A stretch of DNA of 64,000 nucleotides. Source: Utricularia gibba (taxonomy: Eukaryota > Streptophyta > Magnoliopsida > Lamiales > Lentibulariaceae). A program made the position numbers and the translations under genes. Below the pieces are notes generated by a model, which was given only the letters and a program-made list of their open reading frames with translations, was not told the DNA's origin and made no database searches. Of this stretch, positions 46,455 through 58,473 are shown piece by piece (the stretch's first letter is position 1; each line of letters begins with the position of its first letter). The stretch covers positions 1,883,001 through 1,947,000 of the forward strand of contig NEEC01000016.1 in assembly GCA_002189035.1 (NCBI GenBank). The letters run 5' to 3'.

Positions 46455-49140
46455 TATTGTAGGAATCTGGTGGACGCCTATGCCAGTCGTCGAGTTAACA
46501 AAAGAGGGGAGACCTTTGGTTTTCTCATGTTTAGTAATTTTCAGGACTTATCATCACTCAAGGAGAAGATCCAACAACGATCGAAGGAAATGAACCCTAT
46601 TTTCATTAGCGAATGCCATGGTAGATAGGGACCTCATCAAAAAGCTCAAGAAAAAGGAAAGACAGTGCAGCACTCAAGCTCTCAAGAGGAACCGAGAAAG
46701 GGGACCTTAAAAAACCATGAGAGACCGAAAGGAAAATTATCTTATGCTCAATTACTCAAAGGCAAAAGCGAGGAAGCGAGAAAACTCCTACTGAAAAAGG
46801 ATTCAATCAAGATACTAGAGGATGAGGTCGCAAAAGGGTGGATGATAGCTTCATTAGTCGGTGAATTACGAGCGTAATGCCTTCAAGAAGAACTATACAA
46901 AAGTTTGGAATACGTGAGATTATCAATTATGAAGGTTCCACAATAGGGTGGCCTTAGGGTTCTTCTCGAATTTTCTATTCCTTTCGGAATAGAAAATTTG
47001 AGATTGTAGAAGCATGGTTGGGTAAGTTCTTTTCAACAACAACCCAAGGGGCAGATAGATAGGTTTGGTTGGATATTAGGGGGCCTCGCTTTTTCGTGCT
47101 AGTCTAGAGTAGCCATTGAGGAAATTGGCAAGTAGTTAAGGCGAGGCCATAACATTTGACGATATCACGGCATTTAAAGGAGCAATGGTATACAGTTGAG
47201 TACTTATTTGTACCTGCCAAATGGCACCCATTCAAAGAAGCATTTGGGTGACATAAAAATCGAAAAAAGCAAGGGTCTGGATATAGACAAAGAATATAAC
47301 TCAAGCGTAATCTACACTACGATGATGGATCATAGCAAGAGTGACAATAACTACGAGGATAGCAACTCTTCAAATGACAATTCCGATAGAAATGCTATAG
47401 ACAAAGAAGTTGAGATGGACGACTTGAGTTTATAGTCAAAACTCTAGGTTTAGCCCCAGAAGCTAGGATCATATTAGAAGAAGCATCAAGGGCTAGAAAA
47501 TCCTAGAATCCATCACCAACAGTTTTCTACATCTTGAAAAAGAAATTTGAAGATGAGAAAACTGAGGCCTTATGTGGATGAGAAAAGAGTAGTGAAGAAA
47601 TAATCAGCAATACCTTTCCATCAGCATCAGAAGACACTAAGCTACTTTGGATCACATCAAGAAGAAAAAATAGGGTGGGAATGGATAGCTCAAAAGGCCA
47701 GACCTTGGATTGCTCAGTGACAATACCTAGTATGAATAGTGAATCTTTTCTCTAATTATTAGAGACCTTAGGAATCCAATGTTCAAATGACTCAAATGAT
47801 GTCTATTTATCTAAATGTTGAGTAATCTTAATATCAAAATACATGGTATTAGGGACAAGGTAAAAATAAGGATTGTAAGACATATATATAGGAATATAGG
47901 GTGAACATCCTACTATTACAAGAAATACAAATGCAGGTAGTATCACCCAAGGAGGTGTTGAGCTTATGGGGGCTAGAGGAGTGTGGGTTTAGCTACATGG
48001 CAGCACTTGATAGCTCTAGAGGTCTACTTAGTGTGTGGAATATGAACATGTTGGAGGTAATAGCATGTGCATAAGCAAATCAATGGCTAATGTTGAGATG
48101 TAAACTAATAGGAAGAGACACTTGGTTTGAAGTTTTCAATATTTTTGGGTCTCATAAAATCTCTGAGAAATGGAAGTTTTGGGGAAAATTTGGAAAATAT
48201 CTAACATAGTATCCATATGAAAAGATTGTTCTTGGGGATTTTAATATTACAAAAAGAATGTTAGAAAGTAAGGGCTCCATAGGCAGATGAACCAAAGAGA
48301 ATCAAGTATTCAATGAGTTTCTTTTGAAGTCACATATGATAGACCTCAGATTAGTTTCCTCGAAAATATACTTGGTATAGTCCAAATTTAAGGAAGATGA
48401 GTCGTCTGGACAAGGATTGATCTGCATTACCTTTCTTGACAAATTTCCAATGGACAAGCTAGTAGCACTAAAAAGAAATGTTGCTAATGATGTCCCAATT
48501 TTATTTCGATCAACAATCGTGAATGATGGACCAAAACCCTTTTGTTTTTAGAACATTTGATTGGCAAGAGAAGAGTTAACATCCTTAAGTGAAGGAGAAA
48601 TGGGGGTCTACTATGCATGGGAGATCAATTTTCCAAAAACTCTAGTAGTTAAAAGGAGAGATCAAGGGTTGGAGTAAAAATTCTATGGGTAATTTGAAGG
48701 GACAAAGATAGCAAATTCAAAAAAAAAAAAATATGTGAGCTTGAGTTCAAGGCCTAGAAAGAAGATCTAATATGTAATGAACAATTTGAATACATGGAAA
48801 AGAGGATGGAGGTGGAAAAAATTAATCAAGATATTGTGGTTTTATCTCGAATAAGATCAAGATCGTAGTGGATTAAAGAAGGAGATGAAAACAAGTATTT
48901 TCATAAGATTATGAAACAGAGACAAGCTTCTAAGAAGATCAATGGGATGTGGTTCACATGATGTGGGTTAAGGGACCAATGCAAATAAAAACAGCAGCAG
49001 TGAAGTATTTCAAGTTTGTTTTTCAAAATGCAGCAATGCTAAATGCGAGGATGATTTTTTTAGGATTGAACCAGCTAACAAAGGAGCATATAGACTCAAC
49101 TTAGATCCATCAGTAGAAGAAGAGGAGATACTAAAATGTG
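46455..49140 (+). mobile_element. Decayed L1-type LINE, 3' part missing
   Basis: Broken frames on the plus strand follow the order of a plant LINE. Near 46470-46545 is an RNA-binding-like block (VDAYASRRVNKRGETFGFLM), as in LINE ORF1. Near 46650-47000 is a lysine-rich and DUF4283-like stretch. Near 47880-48000 is an endonuclease-like start containing the LQE motif. A GDFNI block (the endonuclease GDFN motif) lies near 48235, and WIKEGDENKYFHKIM, the block just upstream of LINE reverse transcriptase, near 48870. The element breaks off at about 49140, before the RT catalytic core, where gypsy sequence begins. It cannot be active. Confidence 0.7.
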
Positions 49141-49144
49141 GTGA

Positions 49145-50640
49145 TAGATGGTCTCAGCCAAAGTATACTTATTCAGGAATTTTGCACAGAGATGGAACGA
49201 ATGGGACTAGAGGTGGTACCAGAAGGAAGGCTGGCCACAATCATCTATGTGATGCCTAATCTACTAGCTGAGATCAAGAAGACCTAGGGTGAAGATGGTG
49301 TATGCCAGATACAGGGCATGGCATGCAAAGGACAAGCAATCTTCACGATCAGGACAGATGGGTTAATCGCAACACATGGAAGAATATGGGTACCCGATCT
49401 AGAGATGTTGCAGGAGCATATCCTGAGGGAGGCACATGAGGCAGGATATACTATGCACCCGAGAAACACCAAGATGTATCATGACTTGAAGAAGAGCTTC
49501 TAGTGGCCAGAGATGAAGCAGAGTATTGTCTCGTTTGTGGGGAATTGTCAAGTTTGCCAGCACACCAAGGTAAAATAACAATGACTTGGTGGTCTATTAC
49601 AATACCTAAGTATTCCTAAGTAGAAGTAGGAGAAGGTTACTATGGATTTTGTGACAGGATTGCTTAGGACTCACATGGGGTAGGATGTAATCTAGGTTGG
49701 GGTGGACCACCTCACAAAGAGCACTCACTTTCTACCGATTCATTCTAAATGGAGCATCAGTCGCCTCGCTTGAAAATACATGGCGGAGATAGTTCACCTC
49801 TACACTATGGCAAGTTGTACAGGAGGCGCTGAGCAACAAGCTCAATATAGGTATCGCGCTGCACCCTAGACGAATGGACAATCAAAGAAGACAATTCAAA
49901 CAGTGGAGGGCCTATTGTGAGCTTGCGCCTTGGAGTTTCCAAGGGATTGCGACAAGCACATCTATTTGGTGGAGTTTGCATACAACAATGGGTATCAATC
50001 GAGTTTGGGAATGTCTCCATATGAAGCTATATATGGAAGGAAATGCAGGAATCCTTTGCATTGGGACGAAATGGGAGAACGAGCACTATTGGGACCCGAC
50101 TTGGTCCATGATGCAGAACACAAGGTATGGGTAATCAGGGAAAGACTTAAGGTGGCTTAGGACTGGCAGAAGAGTTGGGTAGACATTGAAAAGAGGCCAC
50201 TGGACTTTGAGGTTTCAGACAAGGTTTATCTACGACTATCACCCCAACGAGGGCTTACACGGAGTGCCAAGTTTGGGAAGATAGGACCACGGTTCATTGG
50301 ATCATATGAGGTTACGAAACGTGTTGGAAAGCAGGCATATCGGATGGCCTTACCACCAGGGTTGTCAGGGATGCACAACATCTTTCATGTGCGACCAGCT
50401 TAAGAAGCAGATACCAGATGTAGGGCGTGAGATACGTGGGAATGAGTTTGAGATTGCGGATAACCTCACTTATGAATTTTGGGACGCAAGGTGACTACGC
50501 TGAGAGGAAGACTGATTTTGTGGCTGAAGGTTCATTGGGCGAACCTTGGCCCTGAAAATGCAACATGGGTGACAGAAGTTCAGATGAGGATGCAACACCC
50601 TAAACTGTTTGCAAGTAAGGTTTTGGTACAAAACCTTCTT
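49145..50640 (+). mobile_element. Decayed Ty3/gypsy integrase region
   Basis: From 49300 the frame carries an integrase zinc-binding domain (HILREAHEAGYTMHPRNTKM, then CQVCQHTK), interrupted by a stop at 49501. In other frames follow the end of the catalytic core (LVEFAYNNGYQSSLGMSPYE and AIYGRKC near 49955-50060) and the C-terminal block (GKIGPRFIGSYEV near 50275-50310, then LSGMHNIFHVR). Protease, RT and RNase H are absent, so the element is truncated at its left end against the LINE. Confidence 0.75.
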
Positions 50641-50661
50641 AAGGGAGGGGGAGGGGGAGAA
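50641..50661 (+). other. Polypurine tract of the plus-strand gypsy element
   Basis: A pure purine run of G and A immediately precedes TGTCATAACCC, the opening of the 3' LTR. Confidence 0.75.
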
Positions 50662-51130
50662 TGTCATAACCCGGGTAGGATTGTATTGAATTTCGATGAT
50701 GATATAGTATGCAGAGAGGCTAAGGGGGCAACATGGAGGGGCTACGAGGAACCCCTTTGCTTGGCTGACTATTCTCAAGGAATCGGTCGGATCCAAACAC
50801 GGCATGCAACTCTTGATGGAGGCATACCAAGCTCTCGAGCAAACCTCGAGAGTGCTCGCAGGAGAGACCTACTTGAGCAGACGGGACTCTGTGCGATTGA
50901 GCAAGCATGCATGCCCAAGAGATGGTGAGTGATGCGCTGGACGTTGGGCGGAGTGTGGTCATGAGCCCAAGTGTTGGATGAGATATGGTTGGTAAGGATT
51001 TTCCCAATGTGATGGTGGAGAAGGGCCCGAGGGCCTAAGAAGGGAAAAAGGGCCGACTATTCACATATTGGGTCTGTAAGGTGAAGGCTTGGAAGAGGAA
51101 AGAGCCTAGGAGCCCAACAATCAAGGGTGG

Positions 51131-51139
51131 TATATAAGG
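51131..51139 (+). promoter_or_regulatory. TATA-like box in the gypsy LTR
   Basis: TATATAAGG lies about 470 bp into the LTR. It is the best candidate for the element's own promoter (U3/R border). Confidence 0.4.
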
Positions 51140-51572
51140 GAAAGGCATGGTGGTAGGTTGGGGGTTTGGAACTTAAAGAAGGAGCGCCATCATGCCAAGA
51201 TGCGAAAAGAGAAGGTTATGTTTTGGCAGAAGGGCAAGGAGCCAAACAAAGGTAAGGGGAAGCATGAGCAAGAGCGTACAAATAGTGGCTGAAGGGCTAA
51301 AAGATGATGAGCCCGAAAGGGGTGCGGTCGGATCCTTGGCCAAGGTACCTCCGACGGCAACCCAATATGAGTTTCAGGGTAGACCTTGCCATGAGTTCCA
51401 ATAGGATCGGGGTTGGGACGGATCACTGATCGAGATCCCTCCCAATGCAGCTGGGCACAGGTCCGACTCTGCAGGTCACGGGTCGATCCTGCCGGGTAAA
51501 AAATGAAATGTCTAACTCAGTGGGTATGGGTTGATGGGTTGGATAGGCTGGCCTGTCCGGGTCATGGGTTGA

Positions 51573-51797
51573 CACTGCAATGGCATGTTTATGGTGCTTG
51601 GAGAATATTGAAGCCAATGTCTTCCAAGCACTACAATTGCATGTTTGCGGTGCCTGGAGAATATTGAAGCCAGTGTCTTCCAGGCACTACAATTGAATGT
51701 TTGCGGTGCCTGGAAAATATTGAAGCCAATGTCTTCTATGCACTACAATGGTATGTTTGTGGTGTCCGAAGAATATTGAAGCTAGTGTCTTACATGC
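51573..51797. repeat. Tandem repeat, 4 copies of a 56-bp unit, in the gypsy LTR
   Basis: The unit begins CACTACAAT and contains GGTATGTTTG/GCATGTTTGC, GGTGCCTGGA, GAATATTGAAGCCA and GTGTCTTCC. Anchor positions 51578, 51634, 51690 and 51746 are exactly 56 bp apart. Copies differ by a few substitutions, and the outer copies are the most diverged. Confidence 0.9.
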
Positions 51798-52559
51798 CTA
51801 TTTTAGTTAGCCCGCCGGGTTGACCCGTACCCATGTACAATCGACCCGTCCCATACCTGTTTTCGACGGTTACGGGTTACGGGTCAGACCAATCACGAGT
51901 CAACGCGTATCCGTGCCCAGCTCTACCTCCCGACAACAATGTGATGTGCCATCACACAATGCACACCCCTTGTGATCAAGGGTCCTTATAGTGTGCAGGT
52001 TTACATTTTTATGATGTTATGCGCTGATGTTATGCCTATGATACGCACCATGCTTATAATGATATGTTTATGGTTGGTAGTGTGGTCTACCCTACGCATA
52101 TGTTAACCCTTTACGAACTTATGTGTAGATGAAGGTTATGGTTGTGCGGAGACTAGCGGAGAGGCTAGCGAAGTAAATCCGGAGGATCGAGGGGATTGGG
52201 AAATAGAAAGTTACTACCATGCTCGTGTTTTCCTTCCTTTTGGTGTGATTTTTGTGGATTGTGTTGAATAGTTTTCTTGTATTTATGAATAAGATATTCC
52301 CCAATAACCTCATGTCTATGGGGGTTAAATGGATCAAACTAAAGCCACCCAAGAAACTAGCAAAATTTCTGGGTGAGGTAATGATCATGGCAATCAGGCC
52401 CTCTTCTCGGGTCGTTACAAATTTGGGCAACTTAATACTTAATTAACATGTAATACTATATAATAAAATAGTATAAAATGACACTTAACACATCTACAAC
52501 ATGAGATAGGAACTCTGGTTTAGTATAATTTCTCGGTAGATCAATTTTTCAACAAACTA

Positions 52560-55500
52560 GCAATCTTAATGCAGGAATATTATGCTTCACGCCCTTCTGG
52601 TCATTGCAAATGTAACAAATGCAACGTTGATTGCTTTACGCCACTATAGGATCATAAGAACAAGGACCTAATCCATAAATTTCTCACTAACCTCAACCTG
52701 GAGTTTCATTCACTTTTTCAATTATGATTGAATCAAAAGCTGCTACCAAGCATTAATAAAGCTTTCCAAGCAGCATATCAAGAGAAGACTCGACTCAAGA
52801 AGCTGGCTCCATCACTTCAAAATATTCCTATTGAAGCATTGACACTCCTAAGCCAAGGGCCCTCTACCTAGTAAGCTCCAAAACATTTTAGGAAATTATG
52901 CACAAATTATCGCAAAACACATCATAATATTGACCAGTGCTGAAAAATAATTGGTGTACCTCAAAAATACAAGAAAACCGACAAGAAGAACAAAGGTGTC
53001 AAGAGACAAACCTTTCATGCTAACAATGTAAAGACTGTCTTGTAGGAATAGCTAGTGGTAAATGAAGTCATCTCACTAATACAAAATCAGCTGCAATCTA
53101 TCCTTCAAAGATAGATGCCAAATCTACAAGTCAAAAAAAGAGAAAGCCCTTGAAAACTACAACTCAGGAGTACCATTTACTACTAGGGAAGCCGGCCTAC
53201 CGTTATCAAATTCCTTCACTGGTCTGAAACACAAAGTACACACAAACATACTTGAAACCTCGCCTATCTAGATCATAGATTCTAGGGCTAGCGAACACGT
53301 GCTATGGCCTTGTACTATTTGAATTCTACACTATATTCAAAGCACAAGTGAGGTTTCCAAACAATAGCACAATTCAACTATCTCACAAAGGCATTGCTCG
53401 CCTCAACAAACACATAGCACTGCACAATGTCCATCACATATCATCTTTCGTCGTTAATCTGATTTCTTTTTTTTAGTTACTATCCACCAGCAACATTTCA
53501 CCATTGTTCACAACTGACAATATCTCCAATAGGACTTGTCGTGCCTGTAGAAGATGATTGGGAGTGCTAATCTGCAAACTGAATTATACATTGTTAATCA
53601 GTAGTCTGTTTTATCTCATATGCATGCCTCACCCTATCCATGTGCTTTTGTTTCCATTTTTTCATCTCATAAACCTGAAAAACATGCATCAACTAATTCG
53701 AATATGTTTGATTTATGGCATCATAGATTTGGACATCCATCTCACTCAATCATTTCACATCTATCCAAGACTAGCTCTACTATTAAAAGCATGTCTACAC
53801 ACATGTACAATGTCTGCCCTTTAACAAAACAAATAAAATCATCTTTTTCTACACATGTTCTAGAAAACCTATTTAAATCGATCCACGTAGATACTTAGCG
53901 ATCTTAAAAAAATATGAGCAAGAGTGGGATACTGCTTCTTCCTGACTATCATTGAAGATGCCACATGACCCACTTGAACCTACCACATGAAAGCTAAATT
54001 TGAAGCACCAGCCATCATCATCTCATTCCTCAACATGATTGAAGCACAATTTTGGAAATGGGTCAAAATCATATGGAGCGATCAATCAATAGAAAACACA
54101 CTAGTGGACTATGCCAACCTGAGGATTCTTCATCAGAATAGTTGTGTTGAAACAGTAGAGCAGAATGGAGTGGTGGAACAATGACATCAGCACCTACTAC
54201 ATGTTGTGCGCACACTGATAACACTGCTTTTATTATGTTTTTATATTTTTTTAGGTGTGTTTTGTTGGGTTAAATGTTGTTTAGTGTACTAAATTATCTT
54301 TTTTTATGTATTTAGTTTTTTAAAATGTGTTTATTGTGAAAACAGACTCAATTGGCAACAATTGAGCCGAAAACTCTCATTTTTACTCTAATATGTGTTT
54401 AAGTCTTAATAAGGTATAAGCTAGTACTGCAACAGCACATTTTCCGCATTGACAAGTTAAAAGAGACAGAAAAATTGTGCAAAAGTCACTTTTCGCCGAA
54501 AGTAGCCGCCCTTCTGAAAAGATAAGATCTGGAGTAGAGATATTCCTTCTAGAAGCTCATGGAAAAGATGGAGCTACCCTTGCTTTTGAGTGAGGAGAAC
54601 TGTGTTTCTTGCAAACGACTCTGGTGACCTTCAGATATACATTTCTACACCACATCTCCGCCCAAAACTTTCATTTTTAGTAGATCTACAACCCAGAGCA
54701 ATCGCTGGACATTTTATTTTCCATTTTCTGCACTTTCGTTTCTATTGACAAACTCACTGTTGTTACTTTCTACGTTTACATGCTTTCTACTATGTTTTTG
54801 TACCTTGTTGTGAACAAGAAACCCTTTGTAGACTTTATTCTAGCTTATGAACATGTCCTTGTTTAAGCCCATTCATGTTTACTTTTTGATTTTAAACATA
54901 TTTACTATTCCCGCAGCACTTTGCCCTATTTTTAACTATTTTAAAGTTGGGTTTAAGCCTAAAGTCTCTTTTGAATAACACCAGACCCTACTATAAAACC
55001 CAGCCAATACACTTTTACTTTATATTTTCTACGCATTCTAGTTATTTTTTGTGCTTCTTCACCATTATAATTTGTTTATTTCAGCTAATGTTATTTTATG
55101 TCTTAAGCACATTAGAGCTAAAACCCCAGAAAACCTCCCTATTTCTAGTAAATGTAAAGGACATCGGGAAATTATAATCATTTCTAGCAGATTTGACCCT
55201 TGTTTACGACACTACATTAATTTCTATGATTTTTGTAGTAGAATAGCTCGGTTTATAAATTTCTTTTGATGCGTTGAATGTGTTTAACCGCAACATTTAG
55301 CAAACTCATTTCAACATTTATCACACACTCCCCTTTCAAGCCAATTTGCCAAAAACCTTCTAGGGTGATGCAATCCTAACAACAACTCGCATCCTCAACT
55401 GAATTCCTGTGAAATGATTGGGCTTCATCAGCCCATATGAAAAGGCTATTAGAAAGAAGCCCAATTACAGCACACTCTGCGTATTCAGGTGTCTATGTTT

Positions 55501-57561
55501 CGCATCCACCCTTCAACAAGGCTAGACAAAGCTAGATCTATGGATGAGCTGATGCATTTTAATTGGATATTCGCAAGGAATCAAGGGCTATAAGCTCTTC
55601 GATCTTGACTCACATGAAACCACAATATCTAGAAACATCATCTTCCACAAATCAACCTTCCCATACTCTACTAACTTCTCCTCTTTTTTGAATGTAGGAC
55701 ACAACATACAATTACTAGACCCTGCAGTTAGCCAATCCAAGAGGTCATCACATGAATTGGATTGGGAATGTCTCATTAGGCCTAGGAGAAGGCAATGAAG
55801 ATAACTCCAACTAAACACCAATCGAACGACACTCATATCCTCCAATGGAAGAAAGCCCCAAACCCTAATGAATGAGGCATCTTCCTGCATATTTAAATGT
55901 CTATTCCCACTCTATATATGACCCTCAGGCACTCTATGATACCAGATATCCGATTTAGAAATACTTCTTTGCATATCACCTCAAAGCCTCATACTTCAAC
56001 TATTATAAGAATATGTGTCTCCTATCTAAACCTCAATGCTATGTCGAAGCTGCCCAACTTCCAGAATAGGTAGTACCAATGTAGAAGGAACTAACTAGAA
56101 TAGAGCAAAATGGTACCTGGGAAATCATTGAAGTTTCTATTGACACTCATGTTATCAGATGTCGATGAAGATACAAAAACAAACTCCAAACAAATGGAAC
56201 TCTTGAATGAAAGAAAGCCCATTTGGTTGCCAAGGACTTGAGCCAAATTCACGGATTCGATTACGATGAGACATGCAATCCAGTTGTGAAGCATACCATT
56301 GTGAGGACCTTCTTTGTATCTGCAGTAGCCAACTCATGGAACTTGAGACAACTTGACATTGATAATGCATTCTTAAATGGGGATCTTGATGAATGCATTT
56401 GTATGGAAATACCTTCAGGATATCATCACATTCAACAAGCTAGTAAGGGTGGGAAACTGGTCTGTAAATTGTGGAAATCCATCTACGATCTCAAACAATT
56501 GCCAAGGCAATGGAATTCTAAGTTCACACACACTCTGCTAAGCTTTGGATGTGAGCAAAGTAAGATAGACTCCTCCTTATTCACCAACAAACTGCCAACT
56601 AGGAAATTCATCGCATTACTAGTGTTGATGGCATAATCAGCAGCACCTCGACAGATCTCATGGAATCTCTTATCAACTTCTTGACCAGTAAATTCAAGTT
56701 AAAGGGCTTGGGCTATCCTTGGTATTTTCTTAAGAGTTGAAATCGTCAAGCCTCAACATGGAATCTATTTATGTCAAAGAAAATATTCTCTTGATCTAAT
56801 AACTAAGTATGGCATGTTTGGATCAAAATGTGTCATTACACCACTTGACAAGACTCAATAGATATATCTTCAGGACTCTTCAAAACTAAAGGTCCCGACA
56901 CCATATGAATAGTTGGTGGGAAAACTGATCTATCTAACACTTACGAGAACCAATATCTCATACACCGTACAACTATTATCCCAATACATGAGCTCATCAA
57001 CCTAGCTCCAACTTGCTGCTGCACTTCAAGCCCTCAAATACCTAAAAGGGGGACTAGAAATGGTATTATGTACAAAACTTCTTCATACCTCCAGCTCATG
57101 ACCTTCAACAATAGTGACTTGAAGAAATGCGTGGATACAAGATGATTAGTCACCGGTATATGTATATTTTCAGCTGAAAGTCAAAACGACAAAAACTTGT
57201 GGCTCATAGCTCCATCGAAGCCAAATATACAGCCATGTCATCGATAGCCTGTGAAATCTTGTGGCTCCCGTGGCTACTAAAATCTCTCAAAGTGGAGCGC
57301 AAGGTAAAGGTTCCCTTGTGTTGCGACAACAAGCCAGCAATACAAATAGCAAAGAATCCAATCCTACATGAAAAAACAAAGCACTTCCAATTGGATTGAC
57401 ATTTTGTCAAAGAGAATGTCTTCTAGTCTATTTCACCTCATTCATGTTGGAACCAACAATCAAATAGCTGACATCTTCATCAAAGAATTCTGAGGCAACC
57501 AACACACTTATCTTCTGGGCAAGATGAACATGATCAACATATAGGCTCATCTTGAGGGAGA
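52560..57561 (+). mobile_element. Decayed Ty1/copia retrotransposon, interrupted by a solo LTR
   Basis: Broken frames keep the copia order. Gag-like sequence comes first (about 52600-52860), with a zinc-knuckle-like block near 52900-52960. The GAG-pre-integrase block LWHHRFGHPSHSIISHLSKT lies near 53715-53775. Integrase (about 53820-54215) contains WSDQSIENTL and ends in VVEQ...LLHVVRTL. After a 1.1-kb interruption it resumes with ANLPKTF and KKPNYSTLCVF. Reverse transcriptase (56230-56610) contains LRQLDIDNAFLNGDLDECIC, but the YVDD box is lost. RNase H (57200-57410) contains IEAKYTAMSSIACEILWL. Stop codons are frequent. Copia gene order, with integrase before RT, is clear. Confidence 0.85.
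54216..55323. mobile_element. Solo LTR with 5-bp target duplication, nested in the copia integrase
   Basis: The insert opens TGATAACACTGC and closes ACATTTATCA (TG...CA with a TGATAA/TTATCA terminal inverted repeat). It is flanked on both sides by CACAC (54211-54215 and 55324-55328). The copia integrase reading stops at the left junction and resumes at the right one. Leaving out the insert plus one CACAC copy keeps the integrase frame. The 1108 bp contain no pol-like frame, polypurine tract or primer site, which is what recombination between two LTRs leaves behind. Confidence 0.85.
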
Positions 57562-57750
57562 TGTTAACCAATGTCAATCAATGATCATAGATGTCATAAC
57601 ATTATTTAATGTATGTTACCATTACTTCTTGTGTAAATATATGATCACATACCTTGTATTAGAGATTATTCAGTTTTGATTTAATGCTAATGACCTTTGG
57701 CCTTGTATGACTGCTCCACTTCTTCTTCTTGAATCAGCGTCTAACTCACA
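57562..57750 (+). mobile_element. Start of the copia 3' LTR, right end not fixed
   Basis: After the RNase H remnant, TTGAGGGAGA acts as a short polypurine tract followed by TGTTAACCAATG, a typical copia LTR opening. I could not find a matching CA end or a partner LTR left of 52560, so the right border is approximate. Confidence 0.5.
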
Positions 57751-58473
57751 CGTAATCAAATCATGAGAGAAACAATCGTCTATTTGTTGGGCCCCGAAGG
57801 CACGTGTTACATGTATTGGCGGCGGCATTCGTTGGTTCATGAGCCGGCGTGGCCCACCATGGCCACCCGTCAGGCGTCGACAGCGTTGCACGCAAAGGCC
57901 CGTAAGTTTTCGCACGGCCCACGAAGAGCACTACATGGAATGGAAGGGTCCAACAAGATGACAAAGCCATGTTACAACTGTTGAAGAAAACGATGGATGA
58001 AGGAAGAAATAAAGAGGGGAGTTATACAGCAAGATTGCCGTTTCTCATCAAAGATGAGTAAGCTACTAACATAAAAGTGTTACATGTATTTGTTTTTTGA
58101 GGAAGTCAACGTGTGCTCCCAGTTCCTATTATTTATTTATTCTAGAATTAGGCCATCAGCTTTTTCCTGTTTTCTTCCTCACATACCAATCACCATTCGT
58201 TCTAACAAGAGTTGGTTAAAAGTGTCGTGTGCAATGAATCGACACTGGAAGGAAAGTACAGCATTCAGCATACATGGAGTGGAGTGAGATTACTACAATA
58301 AATTTACGTAAAACCCCAAAAAGGAAAACGTCTACAGCAGAAGAAGATCCGTGGTCTGTCTGAGCGATCCATGGGGTGTCTGAGTGCTGAGAATCAGTCC
58401 CCTTGCTCTTCTCATCATCCTACACGGACGAGGTTTCGCATGGTCATCTCCTCTCATCTCATCTCAGGGCTAT
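57751..58473. other. Spacer with a GC-rich patch; 3' UTR of the minus-strand gene
   Basis: About 57770-57960 is GC-rich and contains a palindromic CACGTG at 57801, with no recognisable gene. The part nearest 58474 is the likely 3' UTR of the TIGR01589-type gene. Confidence 0.35.

Larger units (their letters stand above)
50662..52419 (+). mobile_element. 3' LTR of the plus-strand gypsy element
   Basis: The LTR opens TGTCATAACCCGGG directly after the polypurine tract. It closes GGGTCGTTACA at 52419, a terminus common in plant gypsy LTRs. The length is 1758 bp. It contains a TATA-like TATATAAGG at 51131 and the 56-bp tandem array. No upstream partner LTR was recognised. It is unlike the LTR at 10431-12918 apart from short end motifs, so the two gypsy elements belong to different families. 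Confidence 0.7.

Noticed and set aside
50479..50928. 149-codon frame across the gypsy polypurine tract
   Set aside because: It spans the pol end, polypurine tract and LTR start, so it cannot be a real gene.
51573..51797. Regular repeats considered as a CRISPR array
   Set aside because: The units are contiguous with no unique spacers and lie in a plant retrotransposon LTR; an ordinary tandem repeat.
57761..57990. GC-rich patch with overlapping short frames on both strands and a CACGTG
   Set aside because: No family match, and a single G-box-like hexamer far from a start codon is not enough to call a promoter.
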